64,000 bases of DNA from Mesostigma viride (GCA_009746045.1 RPFO01000156.1:4421091-4485090); one strand, 5' to 3'. Positions 10,304 to 21,671 are shown, counted from the first letter of the stretch. Numbers and translations are program-made. The notes: a model not told the origin generated them from the sequence alone.

Positions 10304-10793
10304 GAAGCAGAAAGGGAGCACGAGTTTAACCTTGCATGAAGTAGCCTAGGATGTCTTAAACGCCATATGCCCCTTCTCATGGATATGTGCTCCATTGACT
10401 CCCAACGGAGTGATGTTCCTCATTAATTAATTAATTAATGAATTAATTAACCTATGAATATGACGCCCCACTTGTCTCGTTGCCTTAAAAAGCCTGGCCC
10501 CAGGTTCTGATCACTGCATGGTAAGATGATCATGCCCTCGCGTTAGGTAGGGCATCCACAAAAGGTCATATCAATTGCTTAATCTCGTGCACCCATTGGC
10601 GAGCCACAGATCAGGAGCCCTCGGAGTGATGGAAAGAAACCTTAACCAAGTTATGTAATATTTGATATCCATGTGTATCATGCAGTGTACATGGAGCATA
10701 GTTGTCTGATTTCAATTGCAAAGTCTCAGAAAATTTACTAATGGGTCGTTCCCTTATACCACGTATATGAATACAGAAAAACATTTAAATAGG
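10304..10793. other. Non-coding spacer with an AATT run and a diverged short repeat
   Basis: No credible ORF. A (TTAA/ATTA)n run lies at 10423-10450. Next to it, on the minus strand at about 10365-10412, is a segment related to the short repeat family seen at 60053, 61511 and 62240 (shared core CGTTGGGAGTCA and GAGCACATA). Otherwise nothing recognisable. Confidence 0.5.
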
Positions 10794-11161
10794 ATGTCCC
10801 CAAAACTGGGCACACGCAAACTGGGCACGAGCATGACGAATGGGATGCTCACAACCTCAGCCCCATGGCCAACAATATAAATACAATGTCCCCAAAACTG
10901 GGCACACGCAAACTGGGCACGAGCATGACGAATGGGATGCTCATAACCTTAGCCCCATGGCCAACAATATAAATACAATGTCCCCAAAACTGGGCACACG
11001 CAAACTGGGCACGAGCATGACGAATGGGATGCTCACAACCTCAGCCCCATGGCCAACAATATAAATACAATGTCCCCAAAACTGGGCACACGCAAACTGG
11101 GCACGAGCATGACGAATGGGATGCTCACAACCTCAGCCCCATGGCCAATAATATAAATACA
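10794..11161. repeat. Four tandem copies of a 92-bp unit
   Basis: Units start at 10794, 10886, 10978 and 11070 with ATGTCCCCAAAACTGGGCAC and end in AATATAAATAC. The copies are almost identical. The array lies directly beyond the 3' end of the CACTA-like transposase gene, where CACTA-group elements carry subterminal repeats. That role is inferred. Confidence 0.92.
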
Positions 11162-11218
11162 CTGGCCTCCCTACGTTACAAAATGCCGTGATTATCTGAC
11201 ACGCCCATCCTGTGCAGG

Positions 11219-11968
11219 TCATCGTTTCCCATGCTGGTCCGTCACGCCCCCCATGTGCAGGTCACGATAGTACGCTGGGCACGCCCAATCAAACGCATCG
11301 AGCACGTAGTGGTTGTTCCCAAGGTGGTCGTGCTTCACCTGTAGGACTGGTTCTGATGTGCTGTCACCTACACGTGCCGCCACATGCTTTACTTTGCATT
11401 TGGTTTCGTAACCACGCCGCCAGCACTGATGCAACAGTCGGACCTGTGACCCCAGGTAGGACAGAGGCTGTGGATACTTCCCCGTGGCTTTCCACTGCGA
11501 GGACAGTGTCATGTCTTTGGTGAACACAGGACAGTCCGTCCAAGTTTCGTCCATGTTGAACATGGGCTTGCCCTGAACGTCCTTTGCATCCCCTGACTCA
11601 AACCAAATCGGGACAAACCACATGCTCCCCATGGCCCCCTCAGCAGGCGTCAGCATGAAGATGGTGCCAACCTCAGCAAACCAAAATTCAGCGTCCACAT
11701 TGTCCGCCGCCTGGTATGCCAATGAGTCTGCTGTCGCCACTTGCCCTGCCGGGTATGCATCAGTGTGGAAGCACCTGACCTCCCCAGTCGTAATGGTCCT
11801 GGCACCGACTACTGCACTAGCATAAACCTTCACGCTGCCAGTTGCTTCATCCCAGGGTGGACAGCCCAGCGGGGCGAGAAGCTCGTCCACCGTCTGCTTG
11901 TCAGCGCCAATTTCGGCCAACGTAGGTGTTGACTTAGGGTTACGGCCGCAAGGCATGCCCCCCATGAC
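11219..11968 (-). CDS. CACTA/Plavaka-like transposase gene, exon 4 (C-terminus)
   Basis: Last exon of the minus-strand gene. The acceptor (TGTGTGCAG) lies just right of 11968 and the frame ends at 11219. The roughly 250 residues hold no catalytic motif that I recognise. They include a segment VKVYASAVVGARTITTGEVR and a later FWFAEVGTIFML, like the beta-rich C-terminal part found in large Plavaka-group transposases. The exon order and spacing support one gene with exons 1-3. Confidence 0.5.
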   Translation of the reverse strand, partial: VMGGMPCGRNPKSTPTLAEIGADKQTVDELLAPLGCPPWDEATGSVKVYASAVVGARTITTGEVRCFHTDAYPAGQVATADSLAYQAADNVDAEFWFAEVGTIFMLTPAEGAMGSMWFVPIWFESGDAKDVQGKPMFNMDETWTDCPVFTKDMTLSSQWKATGKYPQPLSYLGSQVRLLHQCWRRGYETKCKVKHVAARVGDSTSEPVLQVKHDHLGNNHYVLDAFDWACPAYYRDLHMGGVTDQHGKR

Positions 11969-12957
11969 CTGCACACACACAGCACCCCATGCAAAACACA
12001 CAAGTGCCGTTGTTAGCCTGGGCATATGAACGGAAATGCTGGGTCGGCCCAGCACACCAAGGAATGCCCTAGCCCTAGCGCCAGCGCAGCCATAGCAACA
12101 GCGCCCATGCGTTTCCTCACCTGCTCGATGCGCCCCAACGCGCAGCGCTCGTGTATGACCGTTGCAAAAGTCGCCCCTTCCCGCACCCACACCTCCCGCC
12201 CAGAAGGACCGCCACTCGCGCCACTACCAGTCGCGGACGCTTTGGGATACAGCTTGTTGAACATCCTGCTTTCCTGCAAGGTTTGCAGCACGCGTTCATC
12301 GAGCTGGGATGTCTCCTTAACCAGCATGGACTGCCACGCCAAGTAGCCCTGTAGTTTCTGCAGCAAGTAACGCCCCGGCTCCTTGCTGTGGCATTTGGCC
12401 ATCGACTCCATGAGAGATTTCAGGAATAAGTGGTACCCCTCAAATTCATGCGGGCCCAAGGACCAGATACGACCCACATCGTCAGTCTGTGCCAAAGCAT
12501 GGCGCGGTATGTGGACGTTATGGCTGGCGGCATTGTCTTGGCGTGCCATCCTCTTCTTCTTCTTCTCCGCGTTCTTCTTCTTCTTCTCCGCGTTTTTCTT
12601 CTTTTCGTCGCCATCCGCTGCCTCAGCCATTGCCCCAGGACCCTTTCCTGCAAGGCTGCCACGCGGCCACAAGGTGCCGAAACACTCTTGAAAAGTGGCG
12701 TAGACGTTGTCCGCAGCCAAGTTGTAGATTGGAGACGTAACGGGACCAAGCATCATCTGCGCCCACTTGGCGAGGTGCATCACCATCTTGCTGATCCGCC
12801 GGGCCTTCCTTTTCTCCTTATCATCTCCCTCATTCCGCCTCCTCAGCAGCAGCATGGGAAGTGCAAAAGGCATTTGGAACAGCAGGGTCAGCAGCTCCAT
12901 TCCCTTGTAATGTGGATACAAGGTAAAAGCTTTCCCCTGCGGCAGCCGGCTCCCGAC

Positions 12958-14286
12958 CAGTGATGATTCATACGCCGTATTATACGCCGTATTTAGCGTA
13001 TTATGCGCGATACGCAAGCGGCGCGTACGAAAATGGGGTACTTTCATACGCAACGCGTATTTTTGCGCATTTTTGCGTATTTTCGCGTATTTTTGGCATA
13101 TTTTTGGCTTACGAGGTGGGTGCATTTGCTTGCCTAGACTGCGGCGCGCCGACCTGTAGTAGGAACAAATAATTGCGTGATGAGCTAGCTAGTGTATAGT
13201 GCACTAAAGCTAAAAGCGCGTTCATTGTGACTTGTGAACTGTGAAGGCGGGAAGGTGAAGGCGGGAAGGCTGAAGATTCATCATCAAGAGGGTGATAAGC
13301 AACAGTATATTTGGATCAAGAAGGTGATAAGGTGTGCCAGCAACGTCGTGGTCGTCTGGCACCTAGATCGTAGCATATCGACATCCAGGCATGGCTGACA
13401 CGTGAGTCAATGGAACACGATGATGATGTGCGGCCCGATGAAGAAGAGGCCACATCCGAAACTGTCTGGACATACATTAGCAAAGAGCGCATCCTCAAGA
13501 ATCGGCAGCAGACAAATAACTACTACATGGATGATGGAGTACTCCGTTACAGGCTGCTGGTCGAGCAGGCGGAGAAGGAAAGCAATACCAGGAAGAGGAA
13601 GGCGACTAGTGACGCCAAGAAGCAGGCTGATGTGCGGGCGGCACTTAAAGACAGGCTTGCAGACGTTGTAGAAACCGACGCCTTTAACTGGGTGTCCCCT
13701 CATGCCAGCAACACCTCGGGGCGCGCTGCTGGGGCGGCTGGGCCAAGCGGATCATCAAAGGGCCAATCCACCGACGGTAATTTGCCCGCACCTTATGGGC
13801 TCAGCAAAGAGCAGCTGGACGAGGAGCTGTGCGAGGCATTCATTCGCGCCTTTCAATGCCATCGACGCCCTTCAATGTCATCGACACCTCGGGGCAATGT
13901 ATAGTGCATGCATATCTTGAGTTCTACAAATTTATTATCCTTTCCAGTGAGTTGTGCATTGATACTGGTATTGATACTTAGTTGCATGTTGTCTCGATTT
14001 TGAAGAGAAACTATCAAGTTAGACCGTTAGAAACTAAGCTTGTATTTAGGTAGTGGTGGCAATGCCAAAGGTCATGCTATATATGTCATGTATAGGCAAA
14101 AGGTATGGAAAAACACCAGCAGACTATGCTTGGTTGCTCAGAATGTTGAAAACCCCTCAAAATCATGCCAAAAAAGGGGTTTTCAACGGTTAGCGTACGA
14201 TCAGCGTATAATACATTATACACCGCGTATTATACATTATACACCTGGGGCCGCGTACGACGCGTATCGCGTATGAATCATCACTG
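12958..14286. mobile_element. Non-autonomous hAT element, 1.33 kb
   Basis: Terminal inverted repeats CAGTGATGATTCATACGC and its complement are perfect over 18 bp. Both sides carry the 8-bp target duplication CTCCCGAC (12950-12957 and 14287-14294), diagnostic for hAT. Subterminal DNA is rich in GCGTAT/TACGC repeats. Inside is a remnant of the transposase N-terminus. The element is too short to encode a full hAT transposase, so it depends on a partner elsewhere. Confidence 0.95.
13410..13904 (+). pseudogene. N-terminal remnant of a hAT transposase
   Basis: The 164-residue frame is acidic at the start, then Lys/Arg-rich, then Ala/Gly/Ser-rich, ending with SKEQLDEELCEAFIRAF. The last part resembles the LCEAF(I/V)xA-x-PFN segment that precedes the first catalytic block of hAT transposases. 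PFNAID is found just beyond it in another frame (13702-13920). The catalytic core and dimerisation domain are missing, as expected for an internal deletion derivative. Confidence 0.5.
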
Positions 14287-14817
14287 CTCCCGACGCGCGT
14301 GGGGTGTGCGCTTACCCAAGCATCCAACTCCGGGTGCTGGCGAGTGGGAATTCCATCCTCCTCGAGGTAGCGAGCCACCTGCTTACATAGACCCAACGTC
14401 AGATTGTGAAAGATATCCATCGGATACTGCCGGTAGCGGTCAAAGAATCGAAGATCCCGCCAAGGCCACAGCGGCTGATACATCACCCCGGTCTCCTTCG
14501 CCTTCTCTTTCCGTGCCGTGGCCGTCGCCATGCCCTCCATCTCCTCCAATAAATTTTCCGCCGTTTGCTTCTCACTGCGCATGTACTCCGCCACGTCCAC
14601 CGTCGCATCCGCCCAGTCGTCGTGGTGAACGTTGCAAAAGGGGCATCCCTGCAGTGGCGCACACACCCACAATGCGCCGCACACCAAGGTACGCAGAAAT
14701 AAAAGAAGGGCTGATGGTTACGGTGATACCACACCAACACAGCTTCCCAATGAATCAAGGTCACATGGGCAGCACCCCGAACCAAGATACGTGACAACAT
14801 CACTCACTTTGTCGCCG

Positions 14818-15459
14818 GTGCAACCCTTGTGCCCCATCGCGCCGTTGCGGGCGGCCGAATCCATCACGTTCAGGTTCGCGACACGGATTTCCCAAAGCTC
14901 ACTTGGCGTTTTGGGAAACTTCACACGCATGGGCACGCCCTCTGCCATCGCATCCATGTCCTCCACAAGACACTCAAGGACTGCCTCTCGTGGCACATGT
15001 GTATCTCTCACGGTGATGGGGAAGATCATGTCTCTTGACTTGTTGTCGGCGCGCTCGATGTTCAGAACAGTGAACAAATGCGCTTCCAGCGTCCCATGCC
15101 GATGGAGATACTCCTCAAATGAGTCATCCCACAACGCCACTACCAAATATAGGATGGGTAGACCAGACTTAGAAGGGCGGTAACAGCGGAATTCGGCTTC
15201 CCATCTAGAGAATCTCAGCCTCTTGTACCGAGGCTTGTCCGGGGACAGGTTGTACGACCTGCGCATGAAGAACACTCGCCCGCCCTCTCGGTCAGCCTCG
15301 GCAAATTTCCTCCACTTACGGACGCCAACCACGTCAATGTGACCCCCGTAGTTCAGTAAAGAGATCTCCTGCTCATGCTTCGTCCAGAAGACCTCACTGA
15401 CACGATCGGCATCCCGCGGTACGGTCCCCCCCGGACAATCCCTTGCGCGGTAGAAGAAC
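14818..15459 (-). CDS. CACTA/Plavaka-like transposase gene, exon 2
   Basis: Bounded by an acceptor (GCCTGCAG) and a donor (AAA/GTGAGT). The exon carries PILYLVVALWDDSFEEYL and later LFTVLNIERADNK, matching the first catalytic-Asp region of Tnp2-type transposases, where a D-(D/G)-F segment is followed by a VxLNL strand. It ends with GHKGCTGDK, the first Cys of a probable zinc-binding set completed by CPFC in exon 3. Confidence 0.6.
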
Positions 15460-15989
15460 CTGCAGGCATCATGACGGCGGGCAAATTATATAGCGTTGTC
15501 ATCAATATACAATACTAGATCCATCCAAGCGTGCTGGACGTGCACACGTCAATATCCTCCCACCAAATGTAGTGCACTATGTGTAATCCTGCGCAGGCGT
15601 GGTCTCAATTTAGGATGCCGAGGATGCCGAGGAGTGGCTAACCTCGGGAAAATAGTGTTCGGAACTTTGCGCTCTAGACAGGACCAAAAAGGCTACGACA
15701 TTATTTGGTCTCTAAACACACCACATTGCTGCATAAACACTGTCATCATACTTGATATATGGTGCAAACATTGCACTTCCCACAAACCAGTTTAATAACC
15801 ATGCTTGCACTGGCCCGGATGCATGACCATTACGGCAGTTTATAGTGGTCAACTGGTACCAACCAACAAGGGAGCCCGGACGAACACCAATCTGTTTTCA
15901 GCAGAATGCAATTAACTCAGCATGTGCAATCCCAAGGGCATATCATGATGAGTGTACATCGACACAAAAGCACCATCCGTGCCACTTAC

Positions 15990-17122
15990 CGGACTTTCGC
16001 CCATGGCTCACGAGTCCCGTCAGCGTTTACTTGCATGAAGACAGCGCGGACAAGGCAAAGTTCTTCTCGCTTTCGCTGCCCCTTGTTGTTGTCCATTAAC
16101 ACCATGATGGTGTCCCCAATGCGGACGACACTCTGCCGCTTCTCACTGGAACTTGCTGCCAAGGCGGGAAGCTGCACCTCCTGTTGTTGAACTGTTGGAT
16201 GGGTGTTGTAAAACTGGGTCTGATTGAAAGTCCACACACGCCGATCCTCATTCATCTCGTGTTCTAGTAACAGTTTCCCCGTGAACGACTCATTCTGCAG
16301 CAGAGCGGATAGCGTTGACTGTATGCTGATGTAAGTGAACTTGACTGCCTCACGCAAAGGATCGCCCTCTGCCTCCGCTGGGACCCAATTCACAGTCAGT
16401 GCGTCCGCAAGGGGCAGGCCCTTCTCCAATGACCGTCTCCTAGCCACGCCGAACTCCCCGTGGCTGGTCACACTGTATTGTGGGTGCTTCGCCAGTTCCT
16501 GAAACGCTTCGATGCACTTATCAGGAAGACCAAACTCCGTGGCTATGCAGAAAAGCGAAGCCTGTGTAAAATCCGCGTTCCCAGACAACGGCTTAGACCA
16601 TGCCCATGGGTTTCTTGATGCACGGCCGGCGCCGGCCTCAACATCACCAGCCGTTCCTCCCCCACCGTCTGTCGTAAGCCCCTCCTCCGCCATCGCCCCC
16701 CCTGCCCCACCGTCTGCCGTAAACTCCTCCTCCGCCATCGCCCCCCATTCCTCCTCCATTGAGTCATCAGGGCGCGGCTCAGCAGGCTCTACGCCTTCCA
16801 TGCCCGCCGCATCGGGCTCCGGCGACCGTGTATCCACTTCAGCCACTTCAACAGCTTCGGCGGTCTTCAACAGCTGTTCACCTTGCGGGCATTCCTGGCG
16901 TGGCTCACCAAACAGCCTTCGCCGTTTGGCTCCGTCGTTCCCGCCGCTGGGAACGGACCAGGAGGCACCGACATTGGGGCGCGCGACGAGCGGTTGTGGA
17001 CCGATATCGGGGAACGAGAAGGGATGTGCCTGACGACGAGAACGTTCAATGGCCTCACCTACGAACGACTTTTGGGGGGACTTGTAATATGCCTGAGATC
17101 GACGAGTCTTCTGCCAGCTCAT
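15990..17122 (-). CDS. CACTA/Plavaka-like transposase gene, exon 1 (N-terminus)
   Basis: Opens with ATG at 17122 (MSWQKTRRSQAYYKSP) and ends at a GTAAGT donor. The first 200 residues are low complexity, basic then Glu/Ala/Gly-rich with a repeated MAEE(E/G) segment. The last 180 are globular and hold no motif I recognise. With exons 2-4 the gene would encode about 1240 residues, a normal size for CACTA/Plavaka transposases. A 530-bp intron (15460-15989) follows. The flanking tandem arrays suggest that the gene and arrays form one transposon, but I could not find terminal inverted repeats or target duplications. Confidence 0.55.
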
Positions 17123-17263
17123 TTGCTTGTCAGGCTGACAATTCCGTGCGCATCGTTGCCATGCAGTGTCGTCCCATTAATATTGTATACACCTCCAGTT
17201 GCAACAAACGCCATGGACGTACAGCAATTACAACACGAGGCTTATACCAATACCTAACTAAAC

Positions 17264-17760
17264 CGAAGGTGGTACACAACTGCCGCGGGAAGGAGGGGGG
17301 TGGTACACAAATACCGTACAGGTGGTACACAACTGCAGCCAGGTCGACAGCGGGTCGCTGCGTACCTGCCGTGGGAAAGAGGGGGGTGGTACACAAATAC
17401 CGTACAGGTGGTACACAACTGCAGCCAGGACAACAGCGAGTCGCTGCGTACCTGCCGTGGGAAGGAGGGGGGTGGTACACAAATACCGTACAGGTGGTAC
17501 ACAACTGCAGCCAGGACAACAGCGAGTCGCTGCGTACCTGCCGTGGGAAGGAGGGGGGTGGTACACAAATACCGTACAGGTGGTACACAACTGCAGCCAG
17601 GACAACAGCGAGTCGCTGCGTACCTGCCGTGGGAAGGAGGGGGTGGTACACAAATACCGTACAGGTGGTACACAACTGCAGCCAGCACAACAGCGAGTCG
17701 CTGCGTACCTGCCGTGGGAAGGGGGGGGTGGTACACAACTGCCGCCAGTATAACAGCGGG
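17264..17760. repeat. Tandem array of an 86-bp unit, about 5.7 copies
   Basis: TGGTACACAAATACCGTACA recurs at 17301, 17387, 17473, 17559 and 17644, giving 86, 86, 86 and 85 bp. Each unit ends in a G-run of 5-8. The array lies just upstream of the CACTA-like gene, mirroring the 92-bp array at its other end. Long open frames here come from the repeat. Confidence 0.93.
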
Positions 17761-17988
17761 TTGCCGCGTTATAGGGTGACCTGACAGCGATGCCGCAAGA
17801 ACGTGTACCGTGCGATGTTTGGTTTGCCCCTGACCACTGGGGTTGTAGCCGTCGGATGGCTGCAACCACGTGTGTACGCGAAATTTGACAGTGCACCAGG
17901 AGTGCACGCGAAATTTGAAAGTGCGCCTTCACGTCTTCACCACCGTAGGTGACTCCAGTTAACGTTTACGCGCAGCTCATCAGTTTCT

Positions 17989-19231
17989 ATGGCGCCCAAG
18001 CTCAAGAAGAAGGCCATGATGTCGCGGGAGGAGGAGGACATGGGCCGGCGGCGCAAGAAAAGCCGCCCCTTGACCTCAGAATCCGAATCCGAATCCGATT
18101 CCTCTTCCTCGTCGTCCTCCGGCGAGGACGACGATATGGGCCCGGAGGCACCGGCCAAAACCTCCTCCGGCAGGAACTTGCAAATCGCGGCCAACAGGGC
18201 GGAGGAGGGCCTCAGGCAGGAGGTGGCGGCCCTGAGACAAGACGTCGCCAGTCTCATGACGCGACTGGGCACCAAACTGCCCAAGAATTTCGTGGGTTGC
18301 ACATTACGCATTATATAGCTTATTTGCTGAACTTTTTTGCTTTACACGATTCATTATTCCAGATTTCTAACTTCGCACTTTCTCTATCTTGCACATTGCA
18401 CGTTTGCAGAAGACGACCCCAGCTTTTTCGGCGCTGTCGAACACCTCTCCCGTCATTGCTTGTCCATTCGCGGTGATGTCGGGAAAGAGGTTCAGCTGGA
18501 CCAGGAGCGGTCCGTCAGGGAGATGGGTCTGCGTGGCGCGATCGCCATGTTCTTCCAGGAGTCGGGCATCGTGAGAAGCCCCGCCGACTCGGTTCCTGCG
18601 GAGGATTACGTTCAAGTCCGGGCTGCGCTGATCAAGCGCCTGGCCAACCACCGGTCCAACTTGTTCAAGTTTGGCCTGATGCGGGTGTCTGACGACTACA
18701 CGCCGTGGTTGGTGGGGACGGCCACCACCAATCGCATCAAGAAGTACGCGACCTTCCAGCATGGCTGAAGGAGGACTTCGCCCGCGTGGTACTTTTGTAC
18801 TATCTGAAGATGTTGCACTTCACGGTGCAGGTAAGCAGCCTTCTTATCATTGTTTCGTGGCATGCGCTTACTTTCTTTAACACATTGGTACATAGGCCTA
18901 TACTGCATGTCACTACATTTAGTTTTTGTATGCCAACAATGACTTATATTGTTTGTTCAATGCATGCATGGTTAAAATGAATGTACTTGCCGTGTGATGA
19001 TGACACCACAAGCAGGAGGTGCGGGACAAGCGGCCTGAGCTGTGGGAAGATTGGGAAGACATCGCCTCCAAGTGCTGGGACAAGAAGAAGGTGCGCGAGG
19101 CGTCCCAGAAGCTGAGCCTGATGCGGACTGGGCCAAGGCGCGAGTGGGACGACGTGGACGAATGTTTCAAGGAGGTGGCGAGGACGCGTGCTACCGGAAT
19201 GTGCCAACGCGTGTCTTGTTCGACAACATAA
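17989..19231 (+). CDS. Unrecognised multi-exon gene
   Basis: The first exon (ATG 17989 to about 18291) encodes a basic start, a Ser/Glu run and a short coiled coil (EEGLRQEVAALRQDVASL). After a short intron (acceptor TTTGCAG at 18409) a frame to 18768 encodes EDDPSFFGAVEHLSRH and a helical domain. More coding-like sequence appears at 18768-18830 and 19015-19231 (RPELWEDWEDIASKCWDKKK) in other frames. Some junctions do not keep frame, so it may have decayed. It starts 230 bp beyond the 86-bp array, so it could be an accessory gene of the CACTA-like element or a neighbour. No function can be assigned. Confidence 0.4.
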
Positions 19232-19861
19232 ACAACCCGTGGCCCTACTCTGACGCAAGCGCAAACTCGCACTCCCGCGCAAGCATCGGCGCCTCGAGCG
19301 CACCAAGCGAGCGCACATCAGCACCTGCCGAGGAGACCACACCCATCGGCGCCGCGAGCGGGGATGTCACGCACTCACTGCCGGCCGAGCCCCAGTCAGC
19401 ACCTTTGTAGAAGACCCCACCCATTGGTGCCTCGAGCGAGTTTGTCACGCAATCCAATGGATGATAGCAAAGCCAATAAATATTTAAGGATGTCATCAGC
19501 CGACTTGGTTATCTGATCATGTCTTGTGCTACCATGCTCCGGATTCTCCCGATTTCTGGCCTGCGATGGTTGTCTCCTTGATGTCTTGTGTTAGAGCTTC
19601 AATGTATTATACATGCGACAAGGACATCGGCTGAAATGTGAGAATGAAGACATATTGGTGAATTTAAGACAAAAACTTTGTTTTATGCTTAAATATGAAA
19701 TAATAAACTCTTTTAGGCTCATTTCATGAAATGAATGATGATGGACATTGCACAAATTAAAAACATAATATAGAGTAGACAACTACATCTTAAGTTACAA
19801 CTTGTAAATTACGATATGTAGAGGTCTGCACGTAAGTTACCAACTCGTAATTTAAACGCTC
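19232..19861. other. Spacer, no gene seen
   Basis: GC-rich DNA with a loosely repeated GGCGCC(T/G)CGAGCG segment (19285-19435) passes into AT-rich DNA. No credible ORF. Confidence 0.4.
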
Positions 19862-20170
19862 GTAGACTATCAACTCGTAAATTACTACCTCGTAAGTTAC
19901 TACCTCGCACATTACTACCTCGTACATTACTACCTCGTACACTACTACCTCGTAAATTACTACCTCGTAAATTACTACCTCGTACATTACTACCTCGTAA
20001 ATTACTACCTCGCAAATTACTACCTCGTAAATTACTACCTCGTAAATTACTACCTCGTAAATTACTACCTCGTAAATTACTACCTCGTAAATTACTACCT
20101 CGTACATTACTACCTCGTAAATTACTACCTCGTAAATTACTACCTCGCAAATTACTACCTCGTAATTTAC
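19862..20170. repeat. 15-bp minisatellite, about 20 copies
   Basis: Unit CGTAAATTACTACCT, varying at two positions (CGTACATTA, CGCAAATTA). The length is a multiple of three, so minus-strand reading frames stay open as a repeated (R/Y)GSNL or EVVIY pattern; these are artefacts. Shorter inverted pieces (CGTAATTTACG) continue to about 20280. Confidence 0.93.
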
Positions 20171-20323
20171 GACGTCGGATCTTACCTCGGATCTAATTCG
20201 TAACTTACGAGAAAGATCCAAGCGCGAATGTATACCGTAAGAGTAAAAGCGGAGTAAATTACCACCTCGTAATTTACGCCTCGGATGCTTTTTACCACCC
20301 TCGGACGAAAAGTATAGTGAAGT

Positions 20324-21517
20324 GTGGCGGAAGCGCTGGAGAAGAGTGTGGGTAGGACTATTGCGCGTGTGCAGCAACTTGAGTCGCAAGGGCAGGCGGG
20401 CGATGGAGAGTCTGTTTTCGTGGATCAACCGTCTCCAACACTGGGTACACGAAGGGTATATGCGGTTGACGCTCCTTTTGTTGATGAAGGGACAGATGCA
20501 CAGGGGCATGAGCCTCCACGGCTCTCGGTGGCTGCGACAATGCCGGAGAGTCAGAATGTACCACACGCCCCAGTAATGGAGCTCACGTCTTTGTATCCTC
20601 GTACTGTTCCTTTTCCCAAGGTGGAGTCGGTAGACAAGCTATCGCTGACCAACCTTACCCATCGCAGCTTCGACCATTTCTCAACCAAGTTTCAGGATGT
20701 CTTCGCTATCCACTTCGCCAACTACGGGCCCAAGGCAGAGGAACGTCTCACGATGGACATCCAGAAGAGAATGGTTAGGCAGCGGATGAGCGACAGTGCC
20801 AGCGACCGCTTTGATGAGTTTTTGCGTTCTGTGGCTGGACGTGCGTGTACCGACCTCCCCTCTCTCCTGTTGGGCTTTCGCCGGTTTCTGTTACCCCAGG
20901 ATCAGCTTCGCATGGATCGGGACGCACTGGCTAACTGTACGCAGGCTGGTTTGACGCTGCCACAGTTCGTGGAGCAATTCACCAACCTTAGAGCCAAGAT
21001 TCCCCAATGCTCTGACGCAGAGGCGCTTCACAGACTACTGCATGGCATGGCTCCACACGTGCGACTGGATGTGGACAAGCACTTCTCCCAGTTCGACTAC
21101 GTGGACTGGCAATGGGACAAGGTGTTGTCTTATGTGCTCACCCTCTGCCGTGTGCCTGCATTTTCTGTCAAGTGGGAGCCTGTGGCCACGCCAGTGCCAC
21201 CCATCAAGAAGTCCCTGAACCAGCTGGATGACCTCCTAGGGGAGCTCAATGCCCTGGATCCCACCCAGGGTAACTGTTTTATCTGCAACCAGCCAGGTCA
21301 CTTTGCACGGGACTGCCCCAGACGGGACCAGTTTCCCCCTGCCACGAGAGGACCTTTTGGCGCCCTGCCATCTCCCAGGCCACCCAGCCTACCTCCTGGC
21401 GTTCCTGCTGGCAATCACCGGATGCAACCAGGGTTCCAGCCCAACTTCCAGCCCTCTGGGAGGTTCCAGTCCCGCGCTCGGCCCTTCAGCAGACAGGATT
21501 TAAGCGTAGGATGGTGA
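20324..21517 (+). CDS. Ty3 element: gag
   Basis: The frame of about 397 residues has a retrotransposon gag domain in its middle (FAIHFANYGPK ... LRMDRDALANC) and a CCHC knuckle (CFICNQPGHFARDC) near residue 320, followed by a Pro-rich tail. Typical of chromovirus gag. Confidence 0.85.
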   Translation: MAEALEKSVGRTIARVQQLESQGQAGDGESVFVDQPSPTLGTRRVYAVDAPFVDEGTDAQGHEPPRLSVAATMPESQNVPHAPVMELTSLYPRTVPFPKVESVDKLSLTNLTHRSFDHFSTKFQDVFAIHFANYGPKAEERLTMDIQKRMVRQRMSDSASDRFDEFLRSVAGRACTDLPSLLLGFRRFLLPQDQLRMDRDALANCTQAGLTLPQFVEQFTNLRAKIPQCSDAEALHRLLHGMAPHVRLDVDKHFSQFDYVDWQWDKVLSYVLTLCRVPAFSVKWEPVATPVPPIKKSLNQLDDLLGELNALDPTQGNCFICNQPGHFARDCPRRDQFPPATRGPFGALPSPRPPSLPPGVPAGNHRMQPGFQPNFQPSGRFQSRARPFSRQDLSVGW

Positions 21518-21671
21518 ACGCTCTCATGCAGCTGCTGGCAGATGAGGAGGATGGGGGTGACGAGGATGAGCCTCCAGAACCACCTGAGCAGCTTCCACCA
21601 TCGGGCAGTGGAGCACTCCCAGACCCACCTGAGTCAAAAAACTAGTTGGGTCCCCAGGTCATCCTTCTGTC

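Larger units (their letters stand above)
12121..14648 (-). pseudogene. CACTA/Plavaka-like transposase gene, exon 3, split by a hAT element
   Basis: The exon runs from an acceptor (CACTGCAG) at 14648 to a donor (CAG/GTGAGG) at 12121 and is interrupted by the hAT element 12958-14286. The 5' part has a CPFC zinc-type pair and PMDIFHNLTLGLCKQV, matching the helical D/H region of Tnp2-type transposases. The 3' part has HNVHIPRHAL ... RIWSLGPHEFEGYH, which corresponds to the conserved W-x-F-E-x-Y segment of that family. A poly-Lys/Glu stretch (KKKNAEKKKK) lies between. The two halves are in the same frame on either side of the duplicated 8 bp, so the gene was open before the insertion. Confidence 0.6.

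Noticed and set aside
9335-10395. Gly/Trp/Met-rich and Pro/Thr-rich proteins of about 300 residues on both strands
   Set aside because: They are translations of the CCAC/CCCT/CCAT microsatellite.
17130-17932. Several overlapping minus- and plus-strand frames with repeated TCTVFVYHPP or QVVHNCSQ units
   Set aside because: They read the 86-bp tandem array in different phases.
19790-20566. Minus-strand protein with repeated EVVIY units
   Set aside because: Artefact of the 15-bp minisatellite. The opposite strand holds the Ty3 gag start.
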